Origin: Bosea sp. 29B
GTDB taxonomy: Bacteria; Pseudomonadota; Alphaproteobacteria; Rhizobiales; Beijerinckiaceae
NCBI RefSeq assembly: GCF_902506165.1
Contig: NZ_LR733817.1
Span: 620,001-684,000 of the forward strand
Length of the DNA stretch: 64,000 bases
Reading direction: 5' to 3'
Positions 44,782 to 53,549 of the stretch are shown one piece after another. A program made the position numbers and the translations under genes. Position 1 is the stretch's first letter. Each line of letters starts with the position of its first letter. Under the pieces are notes generated by a model, which did not search any database, was not told where the DNA came from, and was given only the letters and a program-made list of their open reading frames with translations.

Positions 44782-44939
44782 GCGCTGGCCCCCGCCCGCC
44801 TGATCTCCTCATAGCGCTCGATCGACGCCCGCAGCGCGGCGACGGCGGCCTCTCCCCGCACGCCCTTGATCCCGCGCTCGTCGCCCGTCCTGCCGGGCAC
44901 GCCGTCGAGGAAATTGTTGCGCTTATCCGGTCCATGAGG
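44778..44939 (-). pseudogene. 5'-truncated phage-like gene fragment (ORF A)
   Basis: A 53-residue open frame with no start codon, cut by a TAG at its upstream side. It reads DKRNNFLDGVPGRTGDERG and ends in an amphipathic helix AALRASIERYEEIRRAGASA. It is coupled by ATGA to ORF B. The missing 5' part lies where the autotransporter region begins, so this looks like a recombination junction at about 44.94 kb. Confidence 0.45.
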
Positions 44940-45002
44940 CTATCTCGCTTAGGTTGTGCGGCAGCGTGCGATGCGGAGCGGCTTCGCGGCGATGGGGGCA
45001 GG

Positions 45003-47675
45003 ATGCGGACGCTGGGGCGGCGGATTGCGTGCATCGCTTTCGCTCTCGATGCAGGTATCATGGCCTGCCTGTCAGTGTCCGGATCGGCGCAGGCCGCGGG
45101 CACCGATGCGACCTGGCTTTATAACCCTCCGGGCGCCAATACCAACGAAGGTCAGAACTGGTCCACTGGAACCGTCCCGACCGGAACGGGCTATTTCGGT
45201 ACGAGCGCTCGCACCGAATACTATATGTTCTCGACCCATGGCGGCTTCACCTTCAACGCGGATGCGCCAGCCTATCGTTTCAGAGGAAGTATTACCTTCG
45301 ACGGAGCTGGGATCGTCAACAATTCGAGCAATACGCAGACGTTTGAAGTTTTCAGATTCAATGGGATGTACTTCCTCAATTCCGCGAGCGCCGGAAACGC
45401 CCACATCACGAGCGATGGCGCTGTTGTATTTCGCGGCACCAGCACCGCCGCCGATTCGAACATCAGCTCGCGGGATTTAAGATTTCAGGATGACAGCACA
45501 GCTGGCAACGCAACGATCCGACCTTATTCGTTAGCCCTATTCGAGGGACATTCGACGGCCGGCGATGCAACGATCATCGTTGGCTTCAGCACTGCCGTAT
45601 CCTTTTCGGAATACAGCACGGGAGGCAATGCCCGGTTCGTCGTGTCCGGCGAGCTCGCCATACTCAGTTTAACGACAGCAGGCATGACTGCAGGCTCGAT
45701 CGAGGGGGCCGGCACGGTCGAGCTCGGCTCCAAGCAGCTGACTGTCGGCAGCAATAATCTTTCGACGACGTTCAGCGGTGCGATCATCGACAGTGAGGGG
45801 AATTTTTATAGAGGCGGCTCGCTCGTGAAGGTCGGGAGCGGGACGCTGACCCTGACGGGGGCGAACAGCTACACCGGGGGGACGACCGTCTCCGGCGGCA
45901 CGCTGGCCGGGACCACGACGAGCCTGCAGGGCGCGATCCAGGTCGATGCAGCCCTGGTGTTCGACCAGAGCAATACGGGCACTTACGCCGGTGTCCTGTC
46001 TGGCGCCGGCTCCGTCACCAAGCGCGGCAGCGGCGTCGTCACCTTCACGGGGTCGAGCAGCTTCACCGGCCAGACCTCGGTCGAAGCGGGCACGCTGTCC
46101 GTCAACGGGTCGCTGGCGGGCTCGACCGTGGTCGTCAATGGCGGCACGCTGGGCGGCGCCGGAACGGTCGGCGGCATTGCCGCCGTTTCCGGCACGGTCG
46201 CTCCGGGCAATTCGATCGGCACGCTGACGGTCGCCGGAAATGTCTCCCTCGGCTCGGCCTCGACCTATCGGGTCGAGGTCGATGCCTCGGGCCAGAGCGA
46301 CAGGATCGTCGCGTCCGGGATGGCAACGCTGTCTGGCGGCACGGTCCAGGTCGTCGCCGCCAATGGCGACTACAACCAGGTCACACGCTACACCATCCTG
46401 ACGGCGCAGGGCGGTGTCAGCGGCCAGTTCTCGGCCGTGACCTCCGATCTCGCCTTCCTCACGCCCTCGCTGAGCTACGGCGCGACCGATGTGACCCTGA
46501 CGATGGCCCGAAACGACCGGCGTTTCGGCGGCACGGGATATACGGTGGCGACGACGGCCAACCAGAGCGCAGTCGGAGTCGTGGCCGAGACGCTGGGCAA
46601 TGGCAATCGCGTCTACGAGGCGCTGATCGGCTCGACCGTCGCGGAAGCGCGCACCGGCCTGAGCCTGCTGGCGGGCGAGGCACATGCGGCCAACGCATTG
46701 AACACGGTGGCCGACGGCAATGCGATGCGCGACGCGTTGCTGTCGCATACGCGGCTGCCCCCTGGTGCTGCCGGCCCGGGCGTCGCATCCTGGAGCGCCG
46801 ACGGGCCGGGCGGGGTCTTGGCGGGCAGCGCTTCACGCTCCAATCTGGCGGCGCCGCGCTTCTCGGCCTGGGGAACAGCGATCGGCTATCAGGGCCGGTC
46901 AGACGGCACCGCTAACGCGGGCGCGATGAGGCGCAATGGCGGCGGCTTCCTCGTCGGCGGCGAGGTCGCGATCGATGAGACCTGGCGTCTGGGCGCGGCG
47001 GCGGGCTATACGCGCTCGCATTTCGACATCGCCACGCGCGCGACCTCCGGCTCTTCCGACAATGTTCATGCCGCGCTTTACGGTGCAGCCAGATTCGGTG
47101 GCCTCAACCTGACGCTCGGCGCCGCCGTCAGCTGGAGCGCCGGCGACATCGATCGCCGCGTCGCATTCCGGAACTTCGGCGAAAGCCTGACGTCCAGCCC
47201 GGGAGGCATGCTGGCCCAGACCTTTCTGGATGTCGGCTATCGCTTCGATGTCGGGCGGTTCGGGCTCGAGCCCTTCGCGCAGGTCGTGCTGCTCAATCTG
47301 CAGAGCGACAGGGTGACGGAAACCGGCGGCTCCGCCGCCTTGGCGGTGGCGTCCGGCTCGCAATGGTTCGGTCTGTCCACGCTCGGCCTGCGGACGGAGA
47401 TCAGGCTCGGCGGCGGGCCCCTGTTCGCGCGCAGCTCGCTAGCTTGGCGCCATTCCTTCGGCGAGGTCACGCCCACGGCGCTGGCCGCCTTCAGCAGCGG
47501 CTCGTCCAGCTTTCGCGTCGCAAGCGCTCAGGCCGATCGCGATGCCGCCGTCGTCGAGGCCGGACTGGATTGGCGCGGCCTGTCCAGCGTCAATCTCGGT
47601 GTGAGCTATGGCGGCGTCTATGGCGCGAACGCCCGCGACCATACGCTCAGGGGCAAGGTCGAGATCAGGTTCTGA
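45003..47675 (+). CDS. type Va autotransporter with beta-helix passenger
   Basis: An 890-residue surface protein. The signal peptide (MRTLGRRIACIAFALDAGIM to SAQA) ends near residue 35. The passenger has irregular repeats around TAGNA/TAGDA motifs (about 160-215), then passenger-associated repeats such as LVKVGSGTLTLTGANSYTGG and SVTKRGSGVVTFTGSSSFTG. A linker TVAPGNSIGTLTVAGNVSLG precedes the C-terminal 12-strand barrel (about 620-890), which ends in KVEIRF with a terminal Phe. A start at 44934 is open but would overlap the phage fragment. It is probably an adhesin; no catalytic motif is visible. The N-terminal passenger is lower in GC than the barrel. Confidence 0.9.
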   Translation: MRTLGRRIACIAFALDAGIMACLSVSGSAQAAGTDATWLYNPPGANTNEGQNWSTGTVPTGTGYFGTSARTEYYMFSTHGGFTFNADAPAYRFRGSITFDGAGIVNNSSNTQTFEVFRFNGMYFLNSASAGNAHITSDGAVVFRGTSTAADSNISSRDLRFQDDSTAGNATIRPYSLALFEGHSTAGDATIIVGFSTAVSFSEYSTGGNARFVVSGELAILSLTTAGMTAGSIEGAGTVELGSKQLTVGSNNLSTTFSGAIIDSEGNFYRGGSLVKVGSGTLTLTGANSYTGGTTVSGGTLAGTTTSLQGAIQVDAALVFDQSNTGTYAGVLSGAGSVTKRGSGVVTFTGSSSFTGQTSVEAGTLSVNGSLAGSTVVVNGGTLGGAGTVGGIAAVSGTVAPGNSIGTLTVAGNVSLGSASTYRVEVDASGQSDRIVASGMATLSGGTVQVVAANGDYNQVTRYTILTAQGGVSGQFSAVTSDLAFLTPSLSYGATDVTLTMARNDRRFGGTGYTVATTANQSAVGVVAETLGNGNRVYEALIGSTVAEARTGLSLLAGEAHAANALNTVADGNAMRDALLSHTRLPPGAAGPGVASWSADGPGGVLAGSASRSNLAAPRFSAWGTAIGYQGRSDGTANAGAMRRNGGGFLVGGEVAIDETWRLGAAAGYTRSHFDIATRATSGSSDNVHAALYGAARFGGLNLTLGAAVSWSAGDIDRRVAFRNFGESLTSSPGGMLAQTFLDVGYRFDVGRFGLEPFAQVVLLNLQSDRVTETGGSAALAVASGSQWFGLSTLGLRTEIRLGGGPLFARSSLAWRHSFGEVTPTALAAFSSGSSSFRVASAQADRDAAVVEAGLDWRGLSSVNLGVSYGGVYGANARDHTLRGKVEIRF

Positions 47676-47732
47676 CCGAGAGTGGGAGCGCGTAACCGGT
47701 CGCGCGCAACTTCACCTCGCTCCCGGCCCTGA

Positions 47733-47978
47733 CACGGACCACTCACCGCCGGTCACGCCTTCGAGCCGGCGCCGCAGCGCCTCGACCTCAGCCTCGCCTC
47801 ACAGCTGCGCCAGATCTTCCGCCAACTCCGGGCCGCGGCCGACGACGGTCTTTTCACACTCGGGCCGGAAGGGCAGCAAGACCCCGTCGACCAAATGAGG
47901 CTGGACGAGGTGACGAAGCGGCTCGCCCGCCTCAGTGCGGAGCTTCGTGCCGTTCAGGACGACACCGAGCGAGCCTAG
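47733..47978 (+). pseudogene. coding fragment without start codon
   Basis: An 81-residue frame between a TGA and a TAG, lacking a start. It reads LDLSLASQLRQIFRQLRAAADD and ends in amphipathic helices (QMRLDEVTKRLARLSAELRAV). The protein-like composition suggests the 3' end of a lost gene in the element. The opposite strand is also open, so this is uncertain. Confidence 0.3.
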
Positions 47979-48176
47979 ACCGGCAAAGGTGCGCGGTGAT
48001 TCCCGACGTAGCATCGTCGTGCGGCTAATCGGGCGAGGATAGCCCAACTTTTACCTCAACAGGAGACAGTCATTGTGCGGCACGGTGAGACAGAACAAAA
48101 CAAGAGTCTGATAGAACATAAACTGAACCTGTACACAGAAGGCGTGTTTTGGCACCCTGTCAGCTCAGTGTGGTGG

Positions 48177-48193
48177 CCCTCAGCTCCAGCAGG
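48177..48193 (+). repeat. candidate attR
   Basis: CCCTCAGCTCCAGCAGG, a one-mismatch copy of the tRNA-Ala 3' end at 44142-44158, at the border with the LysR-amidohydrolase genes. Confidence 0.45.
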
Positions 48194-48324
48194 CCCGACG
48201 ACTGATCGTTGATCTCCCAAAATCATGCCGCTGAAGCAGTTTGAGCGATGGCCTCGCCTTGGCTGCCGGCGCTTGCGCCGCCTAGTATCGGGCGACCCGC
48301 CTCGAACCGCCCGGCAGCGCGACG

Positions 48325-49182
48325 ATGACCCGCTATCCCATGTTCAATCCGCAGCTGCTGCAGAGCTTCGTCGCGGTCTGCGAGAGCATGAGCTTCACCC
48401 GCGCCGCCGAGCGGGTCTCGCTGTCGCAATCCACCGTCAGCCAGCAGGTCAGGCGCCTGGAGGAGATGCTGGGCAAGCCGCTGTTCGAGCGCAACCCGCA
48501 TCAGGTCCAGTTGACTGAGGAAGGCAGCCGGCTGCTGAGCTATGCAAGGCGCATCCTCGCTCTGCACGAAGAGGCGCATGACGCGCTGACCGGCTTCTGG
48601 CGCGACGGCGTGCTCAGGCTCGGCATGCCCGAGGATTTCACCGTTCCGACCGCCGGCCTGCTCGCGCAGTTCAGCCTGGCGGAGCCGCATCTGCGCCTCG
48701 ACGTCACCAGCGGCCTCAGCGCCGATCTCTACAGCGCCTATGAGCGCGAGGAACTGGACCTGATCCTGGTCAAGCAGCGCCGCCGCCAGCCACCGCGCGC
48801 CGCGCGACCCGAGCCATTGCTCTGGCTCGACAGCCTGGCCCACCCCGCCATCGAGCGTGCGCCGGTGCCGCTGGCGGTCTTCCCGCTCAACGGGCTCTAC
48901 CGCGAGGAACTGTGCGAGGCGCTGGACGGTCTCGGCATACGCTGGCGCGTCAGCTACGCCAGCACGAGCCTGGCTGCGCTCATCGCCGCCTCCGCCGCTG
49001 GTCTCGGGCTGACCTTGCTTCCGGCGAGTTGCCGACAGCAGGGCCACCGTGTGCTTGGGGCGGCGGAAGGCCTGCCGGACGTGACCGGCTTCGAACTGGC
49101 GCTTTACTACCGCGACAACGCTCCGGACGCGACCATAGCTCTCGCCGGACAACTCAGCGCCTTCTGCGGGCTGGAGCCATAG
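48325..49182 (+). CDS. LysR family regulator
   Basis: A 285-residue LysR-type regulator. The HTH (about residues 8-66) reads LLQSFVAVCESMSFTRAAERV and STVSQQVRRLEEMLGKPLFERN, followed by an effector-binding domain. The gene points to the Tat-exported amidohydrolase 147 bp downstream on the same strand, which is its likely target or operon partner. The effector is unknown. It starts just outside the tRNA-linked element. Confidence 0.9.
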   Translation: MTRYPMFNPQLLQSFVAVCESMSFTRAAERVSLSQSTVSQQVRRLEEMLGKPLFERNPHQVQLTEEGSRLLSYARRILALHEEAHDALTGFWRDGVLRLGMPEDFTVPTAGLLAQFSLAEPHLRLDVTSGLSADLYSAYEREELDLILVKQRRRQPPRAARPEPLLWLDSLAHPAIERAPVPLAVFPLNGLYREELCEALDGLGIRWRVSYASTSLAALIAASAAGLGLTLLPASCRQQGHRVLGAAEGLPDVTGFELALYYRDNAPDATIALAGQLSAFCGLEP

Positions 49183-49329
49183 GCAGGTTTTTTCAAGGCC
49201 CGCTTCCGGCTATCGGCCTGGGCACATTGATCATTGCCGAATCGAATGATCATCATGGGCAAACATCGCTGCCACCGCGGACGGCCCTCTCGTAGAGGGA
49301 GAACACCAACATCAGTCCGGGGAAACGAC

Positions 49330-50724
49330 ATGGGCAGCGTGCAGCACCAGAGCCGCAGGGGTTTTCTCATGCAGACGGGCCAGCTCACCACAGCCGCCAC
49401 GGTCATCGGCCTCGCCGGTGGCAGCGCCGAGGCGGCGCCGAGCAAGCCCGAGAAGGACGCCGGCAAGACCGGTGTCACCACGCTGAGCGACCGCCACTAC
49501 TATCTCGGCGGCGTCCGCCTCGAAGACGGCTTCGACTATGACGGCGACATCGTGGTCGGCACCCGCACCGGGCTCTACACGCTGGAGGTCAAGGACGGGA
49601 CAATCACCGCCCTGCATCCGGCCGGCGCTGCCCTTTCCGCCACCCTGCCGCGCTACGACGCCGGGGGTCAGCTGGCACTGCCGGCGATGCGCGACATGCA
49701 CATCCATCTCGACAAGACCTTCTATGGCGGACCCTGGCAAGCGCCGCGCCCACGTCAGGGCAAGACGATCATGGACATGATCGCCCTGGAGGAGAAGCTG
49801 ATCCCGACGCTGCTGCCGACCTCGCAGGAGCGCGCCGAAGGCCTGATCGCCCTCTTGCAGTCGAAGGGCACAACCACCGCCCGCAGCCATTGCAACATCG
49901 ATCCGGTCAGCGGGCTGAAGAGCCTGGAGCACCTGCTGCTCGCGCTCGAAAAGCACCGCGACGACTTCTCCTGCGAGATCGTCGCCTTCCCGCAGCACGG
50001 CCTGCTGCATTCCAAGGTCGACGGGCTGATGCGCGAGGCCATGAAGATGGGCGTGCAATATGTCGGCGGGCTCGATCCGACCAATGTCGACAAGGCGATG
50101 GAGAAATCGCTCGACGCGATGTTCCAGATCGCGCTCGACACCGGCAAGGGCGTCGACATCCATCTGCACGAGACCGGCCCGTCCGGCGCTGCCGCCATCA
50201 CCTACATGATCGACACGGTCGAGAAGAACCCGGCGCTGCGCGGCAAGGTGACGATCAGCCACGGCTTTGCCCTGGCGACCATGGCGCCCGGTCTGCAGGC
50301 GGAGACGATCCAGCGCCTTTCGGCCCAGAAGATGACGATCGCCTCGACCGTGCCGCTCGGCGCCCTAACGATGCCGCTGCCGCAATTGCAGGACAAGGGT
50401 GTCTCCGTGATGACCGGCACCGACAGCGTGATCGACCATTGGTCGCCCTTCGGCAGCGGCGACATGCTGGAGCGGTCCTATTTCTACGCGCAGGTCTATC
50501 GGAACTCCGACGAGTTCCGGCTGTCGCGCTCGCTCGCCATCGCCACCGGCGGCGTCCTGCCGCTCGACGACGAGGGCAAGCGCGCCTGGCCGAAGGTCGG
50601 CGACACCGCTGGCTTCACGCTGGTCGGTGCCAGCTGCTCCGCCGAGGCCGTCGCACGCGTTCCAGCGCGCAGCGCCACCTTCCACAAGGGGCGGATGGTC
50701 TACGGCAGCGTCGGCAAGGCCTGA
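49330..50724 (+). CDS. Tat-exported amidohydrolase, cytosine deaminase-like
   Basis: A 464-residue metal-dependent hydrolase from ATG 49330. The signal SRRGFLMQTGQLTTAATVIG (residues 9-28) has the twin-arginine motif and ends near SAEA. MRDMHIHLDKTFYGG gives the HxH site, and DIHLHETG, ISHGFAL and TGTDSVIDHW supply further metal ligands and the catalytic Asp. Export of a CodA-type hydrolase to the periplasm is unusual and implies an external N-heterocycle or amide as substrate. LysR lies upstream; a convergent hairpin follows. Confidence 0.85.
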   Translation: MGSVQHQSRRGFLMQTGQLTTAATVIGLAGGSAEAAPSKPEKDAGKTGVTTLSDRHYYLGGVRLEDGFDYDGDIVVGTRTGLYTLEVKDGTITALHPAGAALSATLPRYDAGGQLALPAMRDMHIHLDKTFYGGPWQAPRPRQGKTIMDMIALEEKLIPTLLPTSQERAEGLIALLQSKGTTTARSHCNIDPVSGLKSLEHLLLALEKHRDDFSCEIVAFPQHGLLHSKVDGLMREAMKMGVQYVGGLDPTNVDKAMEKSLDAMFQIALDTGKGVDIHLHETGPSGAAAITYMIDTVEKNPALRGKVTISHGFALATMAPGLQAETIQRLSAQKMTIASTVPLGALTMPLPQLQDKGVSVMTGTDSVIDHWSPFGSGDMLERSYFYAQVYRNSDEFRLSRSLAIATGGVLPLDDEGKRAWPKVGDTAGFTLVGASCSAEAVARVPARSATFHKGRMVYGSVGKA

Positions 50725-50751
50725 CGCTCATAAGGTCGAGACGATATTGCC

Positions 50752-50776
50752 GGCGCGCCCGAGGCCCGGGCGCGCC
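50752..50776. terminator. GC-rich hairpin between convergent genes
   Basis: GGCGCGCCCG (50752-50761) and CGGGCGCGCC (50767-50776) form 10 perfect base pairs around AGGCC. It serves the amidohydrolase and the leftward secreted protein. There is no T-tract. Confidence 0.6.
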
Positions 50777-50790
50777 ACACCTATTCCTGC

Positions 50791-51276
50791 TCAGCCCTTG
50801 AGCTTGGCGTTGCACTGGCTCCAGTAGCCGCCGCCCTTCTCGATCCACTTCAGCTCGCCATTGGCGTTCGCGGCCTTGTTGGCGTTGTACTGGTCGGCGC
50901 AGGTCTTGAGGCGCGCGCGGCCGGCGGTCTCATCCGAGTATTTCGGCGAGACGACCCGCGGGAAGACCGCGGCCTTGGCCTTGCCGGCGGGCTTTGCCGG
51001 AGTCGCCGCCGCCGGCTTGCCTGCCGTGGTCGCAGCCGGCGTCGCCGCCGGAGCCGGAGCGTCCGTCACCGCCGCAGCCGCATCGTTCTCCGAGGCGTCG
51101 TCATCGGCGCAATTGGCCTTGCGGAAATCGTTCCACTTCTGGCCCTTCAGCGTGTTCGCCTTCTTGGCGTCCTGATACTTGGTACTGCACTCCTTCATGG
51201 TCAGGGCCGAGGCCGGCGCGCCGGCGAGACCCATGGTCATCAGAGCAAGGGCGGTGGAGAACAGAAGCGTCTTCAT
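50791..51276 (-). CDS. periplasmic protein with two related Cys-pair segments
   Basis: A 161-residue secreted protein from ATG 51276. The Sec signal ends near APASA. Two related segments of about 35 residues flank an Ala/Pro-rich linker: MKECSTKYQDAKKANTLKG to ANC, and LKTCADQYNANKAANANGE to QCNAKLKG. Each has two cysteines that could form a disulfide. The duplication is visible in the aligned C-x2-Y-x3-K pattern. The function is unknown; similar proteins are common in Hyphomicrobiales. Confidence 0.8.
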   Translation of the reverse strand: MKTLLFSTALALMTMGLAGAPASALTMKECSTKYQDAKKANTLKGQKWNDFRKANCADDDASENDAAAAVTDAPAPAATPAATTAGKPAAATPAKPAGKAKAAVFPRVVSPKYSDETAGRARLKTCADQYNANKAANANGELKWIEKGGGYWSQCNAKLKG

Positions 51277-51410
51277 GTGCAGTCTCCCTGGGCGATGAGT
51301 CGAGCTCGCCGCGGCGAGCTTAACCAACGATGGAAATCTCTGCCATCGCCCTGCGGCAACTTCTGGGCTAGTTGCTCGTTCCATCACAGCAACAACTCAA
51401 GGACGTCCCG

Positions 51411-51611
51411 ATGAAGTTCGCAATCACCCTCGCCATCCTCGCTCTCGGCCTCACTGCCTGCACGACGCTGGAACAACGCGTCAGCGGCGCTGCGGTCGGC
51501 GCCGGGACGGGAGCGGTCATAGCTGGACCAGTCGGGGCCGTGGTCGGCGGGGCCGCCGGCGCCGTCAGCGCCCCCAGTGTCGTCCGCACCACGCGTCGCG
51601 CCACGCGCTAA
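51411..51611 (+). CDS. small glycine-zipper lipoprotein
   Basis: A 66-residue lipoprotein from ATG 51411. The lipobox LTAC lies at about residues 14-17. A glycine-zipper segment follows (GAAVGAGTGAVIAGPVGAVV, then GGAAGAVSAP) and a basic tail RTTRRATR. Glycine-zipper lipoproteins anchor to the outer membrane and often respond to stress. The partner is unknown. Confidence 0.8.
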   Translation: MKFAITLAILALGLTACTTLEQRVSGAAVGAGTGAVIAGPVGAVVGGAAGAVSAPSVVRTTRRATR

Positions 51612-51687
51612 TCGCGCCCGGCAGCGGAACCCTGCCGCTACTCCTTCGTTTCGACCATGAAGCCATTCGAGCCCATGGAGTCGAACG

Positions 51688-52329
51688 ATGGACAACGACA
51701 AGCGCCTGCCACCGGACGTGCCCTCCAACGAGGATGAGATCGATCGGGCGACAGGCAGCGTCGCGGCTCGGGCCGCGGATCTCGCCAACCGCACGGCCGA
51801 GACCGTCAAGGACGGCTATGGCCGGGCCAAGGAGAAACTGGCCGAGATCGATCCACGCGACACATTGCGCGATGCCGGCCGCTATGCCCAGGAAACCGGC
51901 GAGGCGGCAGTTGAAACCGTCAACCGCCATCCGCTTGCGACCTTCGCGGTCGGCGCGCTCAGCGTCGGCCTGCTCACCTGGGCGATGACGCCGCGCCGGT
52001 CGAGCTGGCAGCCCGACACATCAGGCTGGACGCGGATGCTGCGCGACTACAGCGACCAGGCGCTGCGCGCCGGGCGCGATCTCGTCGGCAATGGTCGCGA
52101 ACAGCTCGATCGCGGCCGCGATTATGCCAACCGCGGGCAGGACTATCTCGACATGGGCCGTGACTATGCCCGAGAAGGCGGTCAGATGCTGGTGCGTCGC
52201 GGCGAACGCGAGCCGCTCGCCGCTGTCGTCGGCGTCGGCCTGGCGCTCTATGTGATCGGCTCGCTTCTGAGCAGCAGCGGCAGTAGCAGCCAGTCACAGC
52301 CCGCCGCTCGCCGCCGGGCCAAGCGGTAA
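51688..52329 (+). CDS. membrane-anchored helical protein (ElaB/YqjD-like architecture)
   Basis: A 213-residue protein. The acidic N-terminal helix (about residues 20-70) resembles ElaB/DUF883 amphipathic segments. A first hydrophobic stretch lies at about 82-100 (LATFAVGALSVGLLTWAM), then Asp/Arg/Gly-rich repeats around DYANRGQDYLDMGRDYAREG, and a second hydrophobic stretch at 176-195. The basic tail ends in RRRAKR. A role in envelope or ribosome tethering under stress is only an analogy. Confidence 0.65.
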   Translation: MDNDKRLPPDVPSNEDEIDRATGSVAARAADLANRTAETVKDGYGRAKEKLAEIDPRDTLRDAGRYAQETGEAAVETVNRHPLATFAVGALSVGLLTWAMTPRRSSWQPDTSGWTRMLRDYSDQALRAGRDLVGNGREQLDRGRDYANRGQDYLDMGRDYAREGGQMLVRRGEREPLAAVVGVGLALYVIGSLLSSSGSSSQSQPAARRRAKR

Positions 52330-52347
52330 GTCCATCGACTGGGCGGC

Positions 52348-52623
52348 TCAGCCCCGGCGCGAGGCCTTCTCCGCCTGGCGAGCCGCTTGCTTCTCGGCAT
52401 CGCCCGCCCGCACCACGCTCCGGATCGCAAGCGGCGGCTTGCCCGACCTCTCGGCGATCACGCGGTCCTGCTCCTGAATTGCCTCCAGCGCGGGCTCGTC
52501 GCCATCGATCCCGCCAAGCAATTCGGTGGGAACGCGGCGATTGGAGCTGCGTGAGCCATCCTCGTAGAACACGTCGAACAGCACGTAGGCGGCGTCGAGT
52601 GGCTTTGATTTCTTGCGGGCCAT
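52348..52623 (-). CDS. small hypothetical protein
   Basis: A 91-residue protein from ATG 52623; the longer frame to 52752 is rejected. It is basic at both ends (MARKKSKPLD, KASRRG), with a hydrophobic middle YVLFDVFYEDGSRSSNRRVP. There is no cysteine, no signal peptide and no known domain. It may be a cytosolic adaptor-like protein seen in Hyphomicrobiales; the function is unknown. Confidence 0.65.
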   Translation of the reverse strand: MARKKSKPLDAAYVLFDVFYEDGSRSSNRRVPTELLGGIDGDEPALEAIQEQDRVIAERSGKPPLAIRSVVRAGDAEKQAARQAEKASRRG

Positions 52624-52781
52624 GGTCGGTCCTTGTCGGTTGGGCGATCCGTCCGGCAGCGGCGCCCAAGGCGGGCCGAAGGGATCGCGGGGCCGCAGAG
52701 CGGCGACTGAAAGCGGTGAGCGCGACGTAGACCCGTCCGGCCGGCAAGGCAAGCCGGAACGGCGCCTTGCCGGTTGCCGGC

Positions 52782-53549
52782 CTATGTCAGGCTCAGAGTC
52801 TCGACGATTTCAGAATCGAGCACGAGGTCGTCCCCGGCTCCCATGAGCCAGAGCGCATCGGCGCTGAAGCGCCGGATCGGCCTGTCCCACCAGCGCTCAA
52901 CCAAGGCGGCAAGCGCTGCCGCCTCGGCAACGTCGAGGTCGTCCTTCAGGTTCCAGATACCGACGACATAGAGATCGCTGGTCGGCCGCCCGAGCGCCCG
53001 CTGGAGGAGATGGAGGGCGTTCTGCCCGTCGCGGCGTTCCGGGTAGAGCCGCAGATACAGCCGGCCGCGATTGACATTGCCCGAGAACAGGCCGCGTAGC
53101 TCCATGGCGACCGGCCCGATGCGCGAAAGCGCCTCTCGCGCCGCAGGACCGATCAGCGGCGGCGCACCGACAGACAGCGAGCCGCACACCGTCGCATGCA
53201 GCTTTGCCTGTCGCCTGGCCACGATGTCCCAGGCGATCTTGCTCGCGAATGGCGCCTCGCGCAGCTCTTGTTCGAGCTCCCGATACGCCGGGGCGTCCGT
53301 CAGACCCAGCGTCGGCACGACCAGCGAATAGATCGCAGGGTGCCGGCCGTTCTCGTAATGTGTGCCGTTCTTGCGCGCGATCGCCTTGGGATGGGCGGGG
53401 TCGATCAACGGCAGATGCGCCAGGCGATAGCCGTCGTCGAGCGCCATGCCGGCGCCGGACGCGAAGGCCGTGCGGCTGCGGAGATAGGCGAGCTCCTCGT
53501 CGCCGATCAGTTCGATCCCGGCAGCCTCGCTCACGCCTTCAGCATCCAC
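52782..53549 (-). CDS. unknown protein at the end of the iol operon
   Basis: A 255-residue cytoplasmic protein with no signal peptide. The N-terminus overlaps the iolB stop by 19 bp; a GTG at 53534 would instead overlap by GTGA. Visible features are AHLPLIDPAHPKAIARKNGTHYEN and a HAT motif in KLHATVCGSL that recalls the HxT of 2H phosphoesterases, but a second HxT is missing. I do not recognise the family. Its strict coupling to iolB suggests a role in inositol use. Confidence 0.7.
   Translation of the reverse strand: MDAEGVSEAAGIELIGDEELAYLRSRTAFASGAGMALDDGYRLAHLPLIDPAHPKAIARKNGTHYENGRHPAIYSLVVPTLGLTDAPAYRELEQELREAPFASKIAWDIVARRQAKLHATVCGSLSVGAPPLIGPAAREALSRIGPVAMELRGLFSGNVNRGRLYLRLYPERRDGQNALHLLQRALGRPTSDLYVVGIWNLKDDLDVAEAAALAALVERWWDRPIRRFSADALWLMGAGDDLVLDSEIVETLSLT

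Larger units (their letters stand above)
47676..48324. other. 649-bp region after the autotransporter, mostly noncoding
   Basis: It holds a coding fragment at 47733-47978, then an AT-richer stretch from 48048 to 48180 with no gene, then the attR-like sequence at 48177-48193. No promoter or terminator was convincing. Confidence 0.5.
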
